DNA of 64,000 bases from Clostridium pasteurianum BC1 (GTDB lineage Bacteria; Bacillota; Clostridia; Clostridiales; Clostridiaceae): assembly GCF_000389635.1 (NCBI RefSeq), contig NC_021182.1, forward strand, positions 310,001-374,000, in the 5' to 3' direction. Shown one piece after another: positions 53,119 through 60,957 of the stretch (the stretch's first letter is position 1; the number at the start of each line of letters is the position of its first letter). Under the pieces are notes generated by a model. It ran no database searches, was not told the DNA's origin, and was given only the letters and a program-made list of their open reading frames with translations. The translations under genes and the position numbers were made by a program.

Positions 53119-54639
53119 ATGAAAATTTATAAAAGAGTGTTATTATTATTATTATTTAGTACTACATTCATGTTAATAGGATACAATAAAGCTTATGCTG
53201 ATACAAATACAAATGGATTAGTATGGAAATTAAATACGACTACACCGTTAAGTAAAACAGATAGTTATTGGAGTTTTGCTTCAGGTGATTACAATAATGA
53301 TGGTAAAGCAGATATATATTGTGTTAAAAGAAATGGAGCAAATGCTAAAACAGAAGTACACGTTTTAAATGGTGCAAATAACTTCCAATCATTTTTACTT
53401 GAAACAGCTACAGCACTGCCTCAGGCGACAGATGGTAATTGGAAATTTGCATTAGGTGATTATAATAACGATGGTAAACCAGACTTATATTGTATTAAAG
53501 AAAATGGAGGAAATGCCAAAACAGAAGTACACATTTTAAATGGTGCAGATAACTTCCAATCATTTTTACTTCAGACAGCTACAGCACTGCCTCAGGCGAC
53601 AGATGGTAATTGGGAATTTGCATTAGGTGATTATAATAACGATGGTAAACCAGACTTATATTGTATTAAAGAGAATGGAGGAAATGCTAAAACAGAAGTA
53701 CACATTTTAAATGGTGCAAATAACTTCCAATCATTTTTACTTGAAACAGCTACAGCACTGCCTCAGACAGATAGTAATTGGGCATTTGGAATAAGTGATT
53801 ATAATAATGATGGTAAACCAGATTTATATTGTATCAAAAGGAATGGGGCAGGAGCCACAGAAGTGCACACTTTAAATGGTGCAAATAATTTTCAATCATT
53901 TTTATTTGAATCAGCTACTCCAATGGAACCAACTGATCAGAATACACAGTTTGTAATTGGAAAAGGTGTTATGGATGTATATGCAATAAAGCAGCAAGCT
54001 CCTACATCTACTGAAATACATGAATTTGGTTATCCTGATGGTAGCACAGGAAATACAAATGGAATAGCTTCCAGTAGATCAAGTGCAAATATAATATATT
54101 TTATAAAAGAATGTGAGGGATTTGCACCATCATTATACCATGATGAAGTAGGAGTGTTAACAGGAGGATATGGGATGACTGGAGCAGAATTAAATGGATT
54201 ACCTTCAAGTATAAGTGAGACTACTGCTACACAATTATTAACTACTAATGTAAATAATAATTATTATACGCAAGTATTAAATATTATACATGCACGTGGA
54301 GTTGCAAATCCTACACAAAGAGAAGTGGATGCATTTACATCTTTTGCTTATAACGAAGGTGTACAAGCATTTAGTCAATCTACATTATTAAAATTATATG
54401 CTTCTGGTTCTAGAGGTGCAGATATACAAACTCAATTTAATCAATGGATTTATGCTGGGAATACAGTTCTTCCAGGATTGGTAACTAGAAGAAACTATGA
54501 ATGGGGAATTTTTAGTGCGTCAACATCAAGTATTCCAGGATATAATTGTCCACCTAGTATATCATATATAAATACAGCTGGAAATCCTACTGGTCAAGTT
54601 GTTACAGAAAATAATGGATATGGAGCTAATCCTTATTAG
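53119..54639 (+). CDS. Exported GH24 lysozyme with FG-GAP-like repeats
   Basis: 506 residues. Signal peptide (MKIYKRVLLLLLFSTTFMLI, cleavage near AYA/D at about 28). Residues 50-270 hold four FG-GAP/VCBS-type repeats of 56-57 residues, each with a calcium-loop sequence such as DYNNDGKPDLY. The C-terminal half is a GH24 lysozyme: ECEGFAPSLYHDEVGVLTGG with the E-D-T triad, AFTSFAYNEG, GLVTRRNYEWGIF. Unlike the GH25 lysin it can be exported by the host, so it is a second wall hydrolase and possibly lysogen cargo. Confidence 0.88.
   Translation: MKIYKRVLLLLLFSTTFMLIGYNKAYADTNTNGLVWKLNTTTPLSKTDSYWSFASGDYNNDGKADIYCVKRNGANAKTEVHVLNGANNFQSFLLETATALPQATDGNWKFALGDYNNDGKPDLYCIKENGGNAKTEVHILNGADNFQSFLLQTATALPQATDGNWEFALGDYNNDGKPDLYCIKENGGNAKTEVHILNGANNFQSFLLETATALPQTDSNWAFGISDYNNDGKPDLYCIKRNGAGATEVHTLNGANNFQSFLFESATPMEPTDQNTQFVIGKGVMDVYAIKQQAPTSTEIHEFGYPDGSTGNTNGIASSRSSANIIYFIKECEGFAPSLYHDEVGVLTGGYGMTGAELNGLPSSISETTATQLLTTNVNNNYYTQVLNIIHARGVANPTQREVDAFTSFAYNEGVQAFSQSTLLKLYASGSRGADIQTQFNQWIYAGNTVLPGLVTRRNYEWGIFSASTSSIPGYNCPPSISYINTAGNPTGQVVTENNGYGANPY
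53265..53940 (+). repeat. Tandem 171/168-bp repeats coding for FG-GAP units
   Basis: Units start at 53265, 53436, 53607 and 53775. Units two and three are almost identical in DNA over 171 bases, which points to recent duplication and possible copy-number change. Confidence 0.8.
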
Positions 54640-55029
54640 AAAGTTTAGAATAATAGATACAAATTTTTTATATAATATTTATTGTTTAAATTAAATAAAA
54701 ATTTAATTAATATTGGATATACTCAACTAAATTATACTTACTAGATTTGATTGAGTATATCCAATAAATTTATAAATAAATATCAGGCTAAGAGAATTAA
54801 TTGCATAAATGTTGATTTTTTATTTATACAATAAAAAATTAGTAATTGACTACTATATTTTGACGTAATGTAATGAATTGTTACTAAAATTAAATTACTT
54901 AATCTTAGTATTTTTAATTATTAGTCATTAAATTTAATATAAATATACTTTTGCTTATTAGTTAATATATTAATTTTAAGAGTAACTGCGCTATTTAAAA
55001 GTTAATCTTATATCAAAAGGAGAATAAAT
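54640..55029. other. Gene-free region between the two late cargo genes
   Basis: 390 AT-rich bases holding one strong terminator (54712-54765). No frame is supported. AAAAGGAG just before 55030 is the next ribosome site; a promoter for that gene must lie here but I cannot pick it out. Confidence 0.4.
54712..54765 (+). terminator. Terminator after the GH24 gene
   Basis: Perfect 15-bp stem ATTGGATATACTCAA / TTGAGTATATCCAAT with a 24-base loop. Confidence 0.7.
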
Positions 55030-55791
55030 ATGCTTACTTTATTAAAAAAGAAATCAACTATTGTAGGTATTATAATCATTATTTTAGTTGGAGTCTTTAT
55101 TATAGGAGATAAAATAATAAATAATAAATCAATTTCTATTAATAACAAAAAAGGTGGTACAGCAATAAAGCAAAATAATGCTACAGATACCAATAGTACA
55201 GTGACAAACCAAAGCAATGCTACAGATACAAACAGTATATCAGCAAAGCAAAGTAATGCCGCAGAAATAAATAGTACAGTAACAAAGCAAAGTAATACCG
55301 CAGAAATAAATAGTACAGTAACAAAGCAAAGTAATACCGCAGAAATAAATAGTACAGCAGTAAAACAAAGTAATACCACAAACACAAATAGTTCGATAAC
55401 TAATAACAATAATACTTCAAGTACTTTTGATTATAAAGATTACTTTGGTGAATGGGTCATTAAAAAATCTGTTGGTACATTACCTGTTTATGCCATTCCT
55501 GATAGTAAAGTAGATAGTTATATAGGTAAAAAACTTATTCTTTCAGCAAACCAATTTACAGATTTAGATGGGTCTTCATTGAAAACTCCAACTTATAAAC
55601 AAAAAATTGTATCAGATAATGATTTTTTTACTGATACTAAAAGAAATTTAAGTTATTTTAAAATAACTTCAAATTATATTAATGAAATTGAAATAGATAA
55701 TAATGGTGGCATGTATAGCAGTATTTACATAATTGATAAAAACACTATAATGTATTTAGTAGATGGAGTATTTTTTCAACTCCAAAAATAG
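55030..55791 (+). CDS. Exported or membrane-anchored protein with 13-residue repeats
   Basis: 253 residues. A single N-terminal hydrophobic segment (STIVGIIIIILVGVFIIGDK) anchors or exports it. Residues 48-125 consist of six 13-residue repeats of the type QSNTAEINSTVTK, rich in Ser/Thr/Asn. A C-terminal globular domain of about 120 residues follows (YFGEWVIKKSVGTLPVYAIP, KLILSANQFTDLDG, YKQKIVSDNDFF). I do not recognise the domain. Probably surface-exposed lysogen cargo. AAAAGGAG upstream. Confidence 0.75.
   Translation: MLTLLKKKSTIVGIIIIILVGVFIIGDKIINNKSISINNKKGGTAIKQNNATDTNSTVTNQSNATDTNSISAKQSNAAEINSTVTKQSNTAEINSTVTKQSNTAEINSTAVKQSNTTNTNSSITNNNNTSSTFDYKDYFGEWVIKKSVGTLPVYAIPDSKVDSYIGKKLILSANQFTDLDGSSLKTPTYKQKIVSDNDFFTDTKRNLSYFKITSNYINEIEIDNNGGMYSSIYIIDKNTIMYLVDGVFFQLQK
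55171..55404 (+). repeat. Six 39-bp tandem repeats
   Basis: In-frame 39-base units; the third to fifth are nearly identical. They code for the flexible Ser/Thr/Asn linker of the exported protein. Confidence 0.75.
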
Positions 55792-55826
55792 TTTGTTTTA
55801 TGAAAATAGTATTATTAATATATAAT

Positions 55827-55862
55827 AAAAAATTAGGAGCCTTAAAAAGCTCCTAATTTTTT
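55827..55862. terminator. Bidirectional terminator
   Basis: AAAAATTAGGAGC / GCTCCTAATTTTT stem between convergent genes; the stop codon of the minus-strand HTH gene lies inside it. Confidence 0.8.
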
Positions 55863-56351
55863 TAATTCTGCATATATATAATAGGAGAGATTTATTTTAT
55901 TATTAAGTAATCTTCCAAAACATGAATGGGTAATACCTAGCAGTTTACATGCTTGGCCATAAGTTAATTTATTTTTAATCTTCCACGTTTTAATTTTATC
56001 TCCGGGATTATTGAAGTATATGTTATAATATTCATGGAAATAATTATAAGGTAAATTAAAATAATCGCATAGTTTTCTTATGCTTTGAGGTTTGGGCATA
56101 ATATTATGGACTTCCCATCCTTCTATTGTGTCCCAGTGCATGTTTAATAAATCTGCAAGATCTTCTCGTTTTAGGTTGTGGGTGAATCTTAATTTAGTGA
56201 TTTTATCAGCAATAGTTATCTCTGGAAGTTCGCTGTAGAGTTCTTTATATATAGAGAAACTTATTCTTGTAAATATCTTTCTAATTATCGCAATTTGGTT
56301 AAGTGAGCAGGTGCTAATTACGCAAGTTCTCCTGAAAGAGTACTCATACAT
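55842..56351 (-). CDS. XRE-type HTH protein whose frame crosses attR
   Basis: Two HTH units: ITKLRFTHNLKREDLADLLN with WEVHNIMPKPQSIRKL (about residues 51-95), then KNKLTYGQACKLLGITHSCF. In the lysogen the only ATG (56351) lies outside the prophage, in antisense yabG sequence, with no good ribosome site. In the excised circle the frame instead continues through the core into the left end of the prophage and reaches ATG at 15458-15456, giving 164 residues. No start codon lies between the core and the HTH. Possibly a regulator whose N-terminus and expression depend on integration, or an open frame by chance. Confidence 0.6.
   Translation of the reverse strand: MYEYSFRRTCVISTCSLNQIAIIRKIFTRISFSIYKELYSELPEITIADKITKLRFTHNLKREDLADLLNMHWDTIEGWEVHNIMPKPQSIRKLCDYFNLPYNYFHEYYNIYFNNPGDKIKTWKIKNKLTYGQACKLLGITHSCFGRLLNNKINLSYYIYAELKKLGAF
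56307..56319. repeat. attR core of the yabG prophage
   Basis: Second copy of GCAGGTGCTAATT. The bases to the right continue the yabG frame. Confidence 0.88.
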
Positions 56352-56519
56352 TGTTTAGATCCAGTTTTCGTATGTCAAAAGGTTGCTTATACAAATATAA
56401 AAGATATTGTAAACATACGGGAAGCAGTTACCAATACCATAACTGGAGCTAAAGGAGTAGGTGGGCTTCAGACTAGGGGGAAATGTAGAGAGGGCTATCC
56501 AAGGTCTACTTTTTTTTAA
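56320..56519 (+). pseudogene. yabG: YabG, 3' part separated by the prophage
   Basis: Read in frame with the 5' part across the core, it supplies the last 66 residues: YASSPERVLIHCLDPVFVCQ, KVAYTNIKDIVNIREAVTNT, ITGAKGVGGLQTRGKCREGY, PRSTFF, stop TAA 56517-56519. This is the conserved C-terminal end of YabG (HxLDPVF, ITGxxGxGGLxTRGxxRxGxP). No start codon or ribosome site of its own, so it is silent unless the prophage leaves. No frameshift or stop has accumulated. Confidence 0.93.
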
Positions 56520-56557
56520 TAAGTTAAGTATTTCAAAGAAATTAACTGGCCCTTTGC

Positions 56558-56842
56558 TTTTTATCCGATGACTACCAACTCTAATACTTCCATCGCACTC
56601 TGTGAAAGTGATTCACACAAAATCAAAAAAAGATTTTGGTTCTCTACTTGCACTCTGTGAAAGCGATTCACAGAAAATCAAAGATTTTTGTTCTCTGCTT
56701 TTCTTCAAAGGGGAGTAAAGAGTGTCTACGTCCTTGGATAACGACTTGCACTAAAGGACGACGATGATACTAAGAACTCTGTTAGTAAGCATGAGAGGTC
56801 ATAAACAAAAACTACACCTGATGCCAAGAATTCTGTTTATAT
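56558..56842. repeat. Structured repeat element, copy 3 (two apical modules); possible ncRNA
   Basis: P1 TTATCC/GGATAA, GATGACTA, P2 ACTCT/AGAGT, AATA, P3 CTTCC/GGGGAG, TCTACGTCCT. The P3 loop carries two modules beginning GCACTCTGTGAAAG. The 3' domain is close to that of copy 1 (AAGGACGACGA, GATACTAAGAACTCTGTTA, AAGAATTCTGTTTATAT). It lies 39 bases after yabG and upstream of veg, outside the prophage. Confidence 0.65.
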
Positions 56843-56985
56843 GCTTTTTATTAAGTAGGAGAGAAATAACAAGTGAAATAGGTATAAAATAGACCTCAAG
56901 CTTAAATATAACTTGAGGTCTATTTTATTAACAAAAAATTTACCTTGACAACTTGTATTATTTACTGTTAAAATAAGAAGTTTAT

Positions 56986-57014
56986 TTGACATAAATAAGT
57001 TTATCATGTATAAT
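56986..57014 (+). promoter_or_regulatory. Consensus sigma-A promoter of veg
   Basis: TTGACA (56986-56991), 17 bases, TATAAT (57009-57014). Bacillus veg is known for a very strong sigma-A promoter, and the match here is perfect. Confidence 0.88.
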
Positions 57015-57041
57015 ATAAGATATGGAAAGAGGGTGTTTTGC

Positions 57042-57278
57042 ATGGAAAAAATGAATGTTTTAGATTCCATTAAGAGAAATATTGAGGACCACTTGGGGGA
57101 AAAGGTAGTACTTAAAGCAAATAGTGGAAGAAAAAGAGTTGTGGTCAATAATGGAATTATAGAAAAAACCTATCCTAGTATATTTGTAGTTAGATTAGAA
57201 TCAGACACCCAGAGGAAGGTGTCATATAGTTATTCAGACGTGTTAACAAAGACAGTTCAATTAGTTTTTGCAGTATAA
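57042..57278 (+). CDS. veg: Veg protein
   Basis: 78 residues matching Veg (DUF1021): LDSIKRNIEDHLGEKVVLKA, NSGRKRVVVNNGIIEKTYPS, SYSYSDVLTKTVQL. In Bacillus it is highly expressed and affects biofilm formation and spore outgrowth. ATG 57042 is used because the promoter -10 box ends at 57014, which excludes the longer frame from 57006. GAGGGTG upstream. The yabG-veg-sipL order is conserved in clostridia. Confidence 0.92.
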   Translation: MEKMNVLDSIKRNIEDHLGEKVVLKANSGRKRVVVNNGIIEKTYPSIFVVRLESDTQRKVSYSYSDVLTKTVQLVFAV

Positions 57279-57280
57279 TA

Positions 57281-57312
57281 AAAAACGATACTAATCTTAG
57301 TATCGTTTTTTC
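57281..57312 (+). terminator. Terminator of veg
   Basis: AAAAACGATACTA / TAGTATCGTTTTT stem with a tight loop, directly after the stop codon. Confidence 0.85.
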
Positions 57313-57718
57313 ATATAAAATAATCATTTTACAAAAAATATATTTAATAAAAAAGAAAGATGGTGGGTTCCATCTTTCAACTATGGTATAAAAGGGTATT
57401 GAGAATTTATGAGAGGTTATATGGTCAATAACCATTATCTATAATACGTCATATTATGAACTTTGTCAATAAGTTTAAATATTTTATAACGTAAAAACTA
57501 GTAGTATATAAAGGAAAATGATGAAAACTAAATAAATATGTAGAAATATACTATAAACATTTATGGAAATATACTGATGTACATATAGTAATTAAAAAAT
57601 AATTATAAAGTTATCATATTTGTGATGAAATGCTAATATATATTATATTAGGCATCTTTAAAAAAATAATCAATTTATTTATTTTTAAATGCCTTAGGTA
57701 TTTCATAGGAGGGATAAC
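57313..57718. other. Gene-free region upstream of sipL
   Basis: About 400 AT-rich bases. It holds the palindromic element at 57648-57698 and the ribosome site GGAGGG before ATG 57719. A mother-cell promoter is expected for sipL, but I see no convincing sigma-E pattern. Confidence 0.35.
57648..57698. repeat. Palindromic interspersed element, copy F
   Basis: TTAGGCATCTTTAAAAAAATA against TATTTATTTTTAAATGCCTTA; the same end sequence as the copy at 7488-7560. Lies 20 bases before the sipL start. Confidence 0.55.
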
Positions 57719-59281
57719 ATGGCTATAGAATTAGTTAAAGAAAATATAGAATATGAGCAGTTACTAGGGGAAAATACAGCCGATACAGTGGTACGGGAAG
57801 AATACATTATACCGGATACTCAGCCAGATGTGTTAAAGATACTTATGGTAGATGCAAAGCCTTCTATATTAAATACAGAAGTAATGCAAGACAAGGTATA
57901 TTTAGAAGGTCAGGTAGAATTTGATGTGGTGTATTTGGGAAAAACAGAAGATGGTACAGAAATCTGTGGAGTTTCTTATTCAGCTAAATTTAGTAATTAT
58001 GTAGAAATAGAAGGTGCAGCTCACAAAATGATTTCTGACACAGATTATTATGTAGAACATATTGATTGCAACGCAGTAAATGAAAGAAAGATAGCAGTTG
58101 AGGGGATAATTAAATTAAAATCAGAAGTATATAGTAAAAATGAATTGGAAATAGTTAAGGATATCACAGGATTAGGGGATGTGCAATTTTTAAGAAATCC
58201 AACCTCTATTGATAAAGTTGCTGGTAACACATCAGTAGATTTAGTCGCTAAATCTCATTTGCAAGTTCCTATGGAAAACCCTCAAGTTGGGAACATACTA
58301 AAATACGATGTTAACATACACAAAAAGCAAGTAAAGCTATTAGAGGGAAAAATAAGTATAGAAGCCTTTGCTGAAATTAATGTTTTATACAAGGGAAAGG
58401 ATACAGCAGATGTATTCCACTTATCTGATGATGTGCTTTTAAGTCAGGAAGTTGAGCTTGAAGGTGTAAATTCGAATATGAATGTATTTGGAGAATTTAC
58501 AGTTGATGCTACAGAATGCAATATAAAAGAAGATGATTTAGGAGAGAACAGAAATATTGATATAGAAGCTCTTGTAAAGGCTAATGTAAAGGTTCAGAGT
58601 AAGGAAAATGTGGATGTTATACAGGATGCCTATTCGCCAGATTTAAATCTTAAAATAGAAAAGAAGGACTATGAACTTAATTTGGTATATGGCCATGCAA
58701 CTACTGAAAATATAGTTAAAGAAAATCTTGAAATCAAAGAAGAAAATGTAGTTCCTACGGAAGTGATTTTAGCTGTGGGAAAGGTTTCTATAACTGATAA
58801 AAAGTTGGTAGAAGATAAATTGTCAGTAGAAGGAATAATAAATATTTCTGTTATTTATAAGACAAATGATGAGAAGAACAATTTGAGTTCCTTAAATGAG
58901 GATATTCCCTTCAACTCTACTGTGGATATACCAGGTGCTAAAATAGAAATGAGTTCTATTGCAAAAGGTGATTTGGATAGTCTGGAGGCTTCCATTGAGG
59001 CCAATACAATAGCAATTAAAGCAATTGTATCTGTGTATGGGAGAGTGAATTATAATTCCAATAAAGATTTTCTTATAAATATAGTTCCGCTAGAGGGAGA
59101 AAAACCTAAAAAAAAGGCTAGTGTTACTATATATACAACTCAGGTAGGGGACACCCTATGGAAGATTGCAAAGGTGTACTTCACAACTGTTGAATCCATA
59201 GTAAATATTAATGGCATAGAGAATTCAGATTACGTTTTACCAGGACAAAAACTTATAATACCAGGAAGAGCTATTATATAG
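57719..59281 (+). CDS. sipL: SipL-like spore morphogenetic protein (SPOCS/DUF3794 plus LysM)
   Basis: 520 residues. Repeated SPOCS (DUF3794) segments, for example IPDTQPDVLKILMVDAKPSI, KVYLEGQVEFDVVYLGK, KISIEAFAEINVLYKGKDTA, KLSVEGIINISVIYKTNDEK, then a C-terminal LysM domain (YTTQVGDTLWKIAKVYFTTV, NGIENSDYVLPGQKLIIPG). In C. difficile, SipL binds the ATPase SpoIVA through its LysM domain to build the coat base layer, and its gene lies in the same yabG-veg-sipL-ispE-spoIIR neighbourhood. GGAGGG precedes the start. Confidence 0.9.
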   Translation: MAIELVKENIEYEQLLGENTADTVVREEYIIPDTQPDVLKILMVDAKPSILNTEVMQDKVYLEGQVEFDVVYLGKTEDGTEICGVSYSAKFSNYVEIEGAAHKMISDTDYYVEHIDCNAVNERKIAVEGIIKLKSEVYSKNELEIVKDITGLGDVQFLRNPTSIDKVAGNTSVDLVAKSHLQVPMENPQVGNILKYDVNIHKKQVKLLEGKISIEAFAEINVLYKGKDTADVFHLSDDVLLSQEVELEGVNSNMNVFGEFTVDATECNIKEDDLGENRNIDIEALVKANVKVQSKENVDVIQDAYSPDLNLKIEKKDYELNLVYGHATTENIVKENLEIKEENVVPTEVILAVGKVSITDKKLVEDKLSVEGIINISVIYKTNDEKNNLSSLNEDIPFNSTVDIPGAKIEMSSIAKGDLDSLEASIEANTIAIKAIVSVYGRVNYNSNKDFLINIVPLEGEKPKKKASVTIYTTQVGDTLWKIAKVYFTTVESIVNINGIENSDYVLPGQKLIIPGRAII

Positions 59282-59290
59282 GCAATTTGA

Positions 59291-59369
59291 ACATGCCTAA
59301 TAAGTCACATTCAAATAAATAACTAGTCAGTACATCTTTGACTTACTATTTATTTTCATTTGCCTAAGT
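59291..59369. repeat. Dispersed inverted-repeat element, copy C
   Basis: Arms TTCAAATAAATAACTAGTCA and TGACTTACTATTTATTTTCA are inverted repeats with few mismatches, ending TTTGCCTAAG. Closest to copy A without its insert. Lies between sipL and ispE. Confidence 0.6.
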
Positions 59370-59402
59370 TAAATATATACAATTGATATCTGTATCAACA
59401 AA

Positions 59403-59442
59403 AATCCTTTTAGCACTATATGTGTTGGAAGGCTTTTTTGTT
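59403..59442 (+). terminator. Terminator of sipL
   Basis: CCTTTTAGCAC / GTGTTGGAAGG stem (with G-T pairs) followed by CTTTTTTG. Confidence 0.65.
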
Positions 59443-59480
59443 ATAATGTAAGTAATATAATGATTACACGGAGGCTAACC

Positions 59481-60323
59481 ATGTTACTAAAAGCATATGC
59501 AAAAATAAATATATCGTTAGATATAGTAGGTAAAAGAGAAGATGGATACCATTTGTTAAAAATGATAATGCAAGCAATTGATTTATATGATGTGATGAAT
59601 ATAAATAGAACAGATAATGGAATAAAGTTAAGTTGTGACAAACAATATGTACCTACTGATGATAAAAATATAGCTTACAAGGCTGCAAAGCTTTTTATAG
59701 ATACCTATAATATAAAATCAGGAGTTAGTATTGAGATAAATAAAAATATACCAGTAGCAGCAGGGCTTGCAGGAGGAAGTACGGATGGAGCAGCAGTTTT
59801 AAGGGCTATGAGAGATATTTTTAGTGTCGATGTAACAGATGAAGAACTTATGGAACTTGGATTAAAATTAGGTGCTGATGTGCCTTATTGTATATTGGGT
59901 GGAACTGCGCTTTGTGAAGGAATAGGTGAAAAAATTACCACTCTAAAATCATTTAAGGATAAAATATTAATATTGGTTAAACCAAATTTTGGAGTATCTA
60001 CAAAGGAAGTATATAAGAATTTTGATATAGAGAGGGTATTTAAACATCCGGATATGAATAGTCTAATAAAAGCTATGGAAAAGGATGATTTGGAATTTAT
60101 AAGTAATAACATGAAGAATTTGCTTGAAAATGTTACCATTAGAAAATATAATATGTTAAAAAATATTAAAGATTCTATGCTTAGATATGGAGCTTTGGGT
60201 TCCATGATGAGTGGAAGTGGCCCTAGTATCTTTGGATTTTTTGATGATATGTTAAAAGCACAGAGGTGTTTTGAAGGCATGAAAGAAAAATATGAAGAAG
60301 TATACATAACTAGAACTATATAA
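59481..60323 (+). CDS. ispE: 4-diphosphocytidyl-2-C-methyl-D-erythritol kinase
   Basis: 280 residues of the GHMP kinase family, in the non-mevalonate isoprenoid pathway. Motifs: AYAKINISLDIVGKREDGYH, the ATP loop PVAAGLAGGSTDGAAVLRAM, GADVPYCILGGTALCEGIGE, and GSMMSGSGPSIFGFF. GGAGG at 59470-59474 selects ATG 59481 over the longer frame. Its place between sipL and spoIIR is conserved in clostridia. Confidence 0.95.
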   Translation: MLLKAYAKINISLDIVGKREDGYHLLKMIMQAIDLYDVMNINRTDNGIKLSCDKQYVPTDDKNIAYKAAKLFIDTYNIKSGVSIEINKNIPVAAGLAGGSTDGAAVLRAMRDIFSVDVTDEELMELGLKLGADVPYCILGGTALCEGIGEKITTLKSFKDKILILVKPNFGVSTKEVYKNFDIERVFKHPDMNSLIKAMEKDDLEFISNNMKNLLENVTIRKYNMLKNIKDSMLRYGALGSMMSGSGPSIFGFFDDMLKAQRCFEGMKEKYEEVYITRTI

Positions 60324-60491
60324 AATCAGGGTATAGAGTTGTTTTAAAATTAGTATGCATTAAATAAAGCTTAAAGTCCTATGTTACAATTTACATTGCA
60401 GAAATATTTAATCAATTGAACGGTTACAGATAATTGATTAGTGAATAGATTATTTAAGAAATAATCTATCACAAAATGAAAGATAGAAAAT

Positions 60492-60957
60492 TTAACTTGA
60501 TAACTGTACATTGAAAATTGATGTATTCAGTATCTTTAGTATTTCTTCAACTTTATCTGGTAGTTTTTTGCTGATAATTTCAATGTCTTTCATTGCTATG
60601 CCTAAAGAATCAGCAACTGTTTCGTTTAATACGTAGAAAGTATTAAGACATAATAATTTTTCATAATACAATGTGCTAATGGAATAAGCTATGCTCATAA
60701 CATTAACTTCTTCTATGTATTCAGTTGCAAGTAAAGGCGTATGATGATAGGCTACTGCAGCATTTACATCTTTCGGCAAGTTCCATTTTTCACATAACCA
60801 GCTGCCAATATCAGAATGGGTACATCCTTCCATGACTGTTCTTTCAGCAACAATTTGATGAACTCCTTTTGACTGTATTTTTACAACTTCATTAAAAAGT
60901 ATTTTGTAACATATTGATAAAATTTGTTTATTTATATAGTTAAATATGTTTAAAATT
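60492..60957 (-). pseudogene. N-terminally truncated HDOD-domain protein
   Basis: The open frame from about 60957 down to 60492 codes for the C-terminal half of an HDOD signalling domain: NEVVKIQSKGVHQIVAERTV, THSDIGSWLCEKWNLPKDVN, AAVAYHHTPL, VMSIAYSISTLYYEK. The only ATG (60833) lies well inside the domain, and no ribosome-linked start exists upstream. The front half of the domain is missing, its place taken by the LysM gene. A short protein from ATG 60833 (113 residues) is possible, but a decayed gene is more likely. Confidence 0.6.

Larger units (their letters stand above)
15429..56319. mobile_element. Siphovirus-type prophage integrated in yabG
   Basis: About 40.9 kb bounded by 13-bp direct repeats. 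It carries a large serine recombinase at the left end, a repressor/Cro switch, replication genes, HNH, small and large terminase, HK97-type portal, protease and capsid, head-tail joining genes, a tail module with frameshift chaperones and tape measure, lysis genes and several cargo genes. All late modules look intact and in frame, so the element may be able to excise and form particles. Base composition is like the host's. Confidence 0.93.

Noticed and set aside
53265-53940. Regular repeats that might suggest a CRISPR array
   Set aside because: The units are in-frame protein repeats of 168-171 bp with no spacers, and no cas gene is present.
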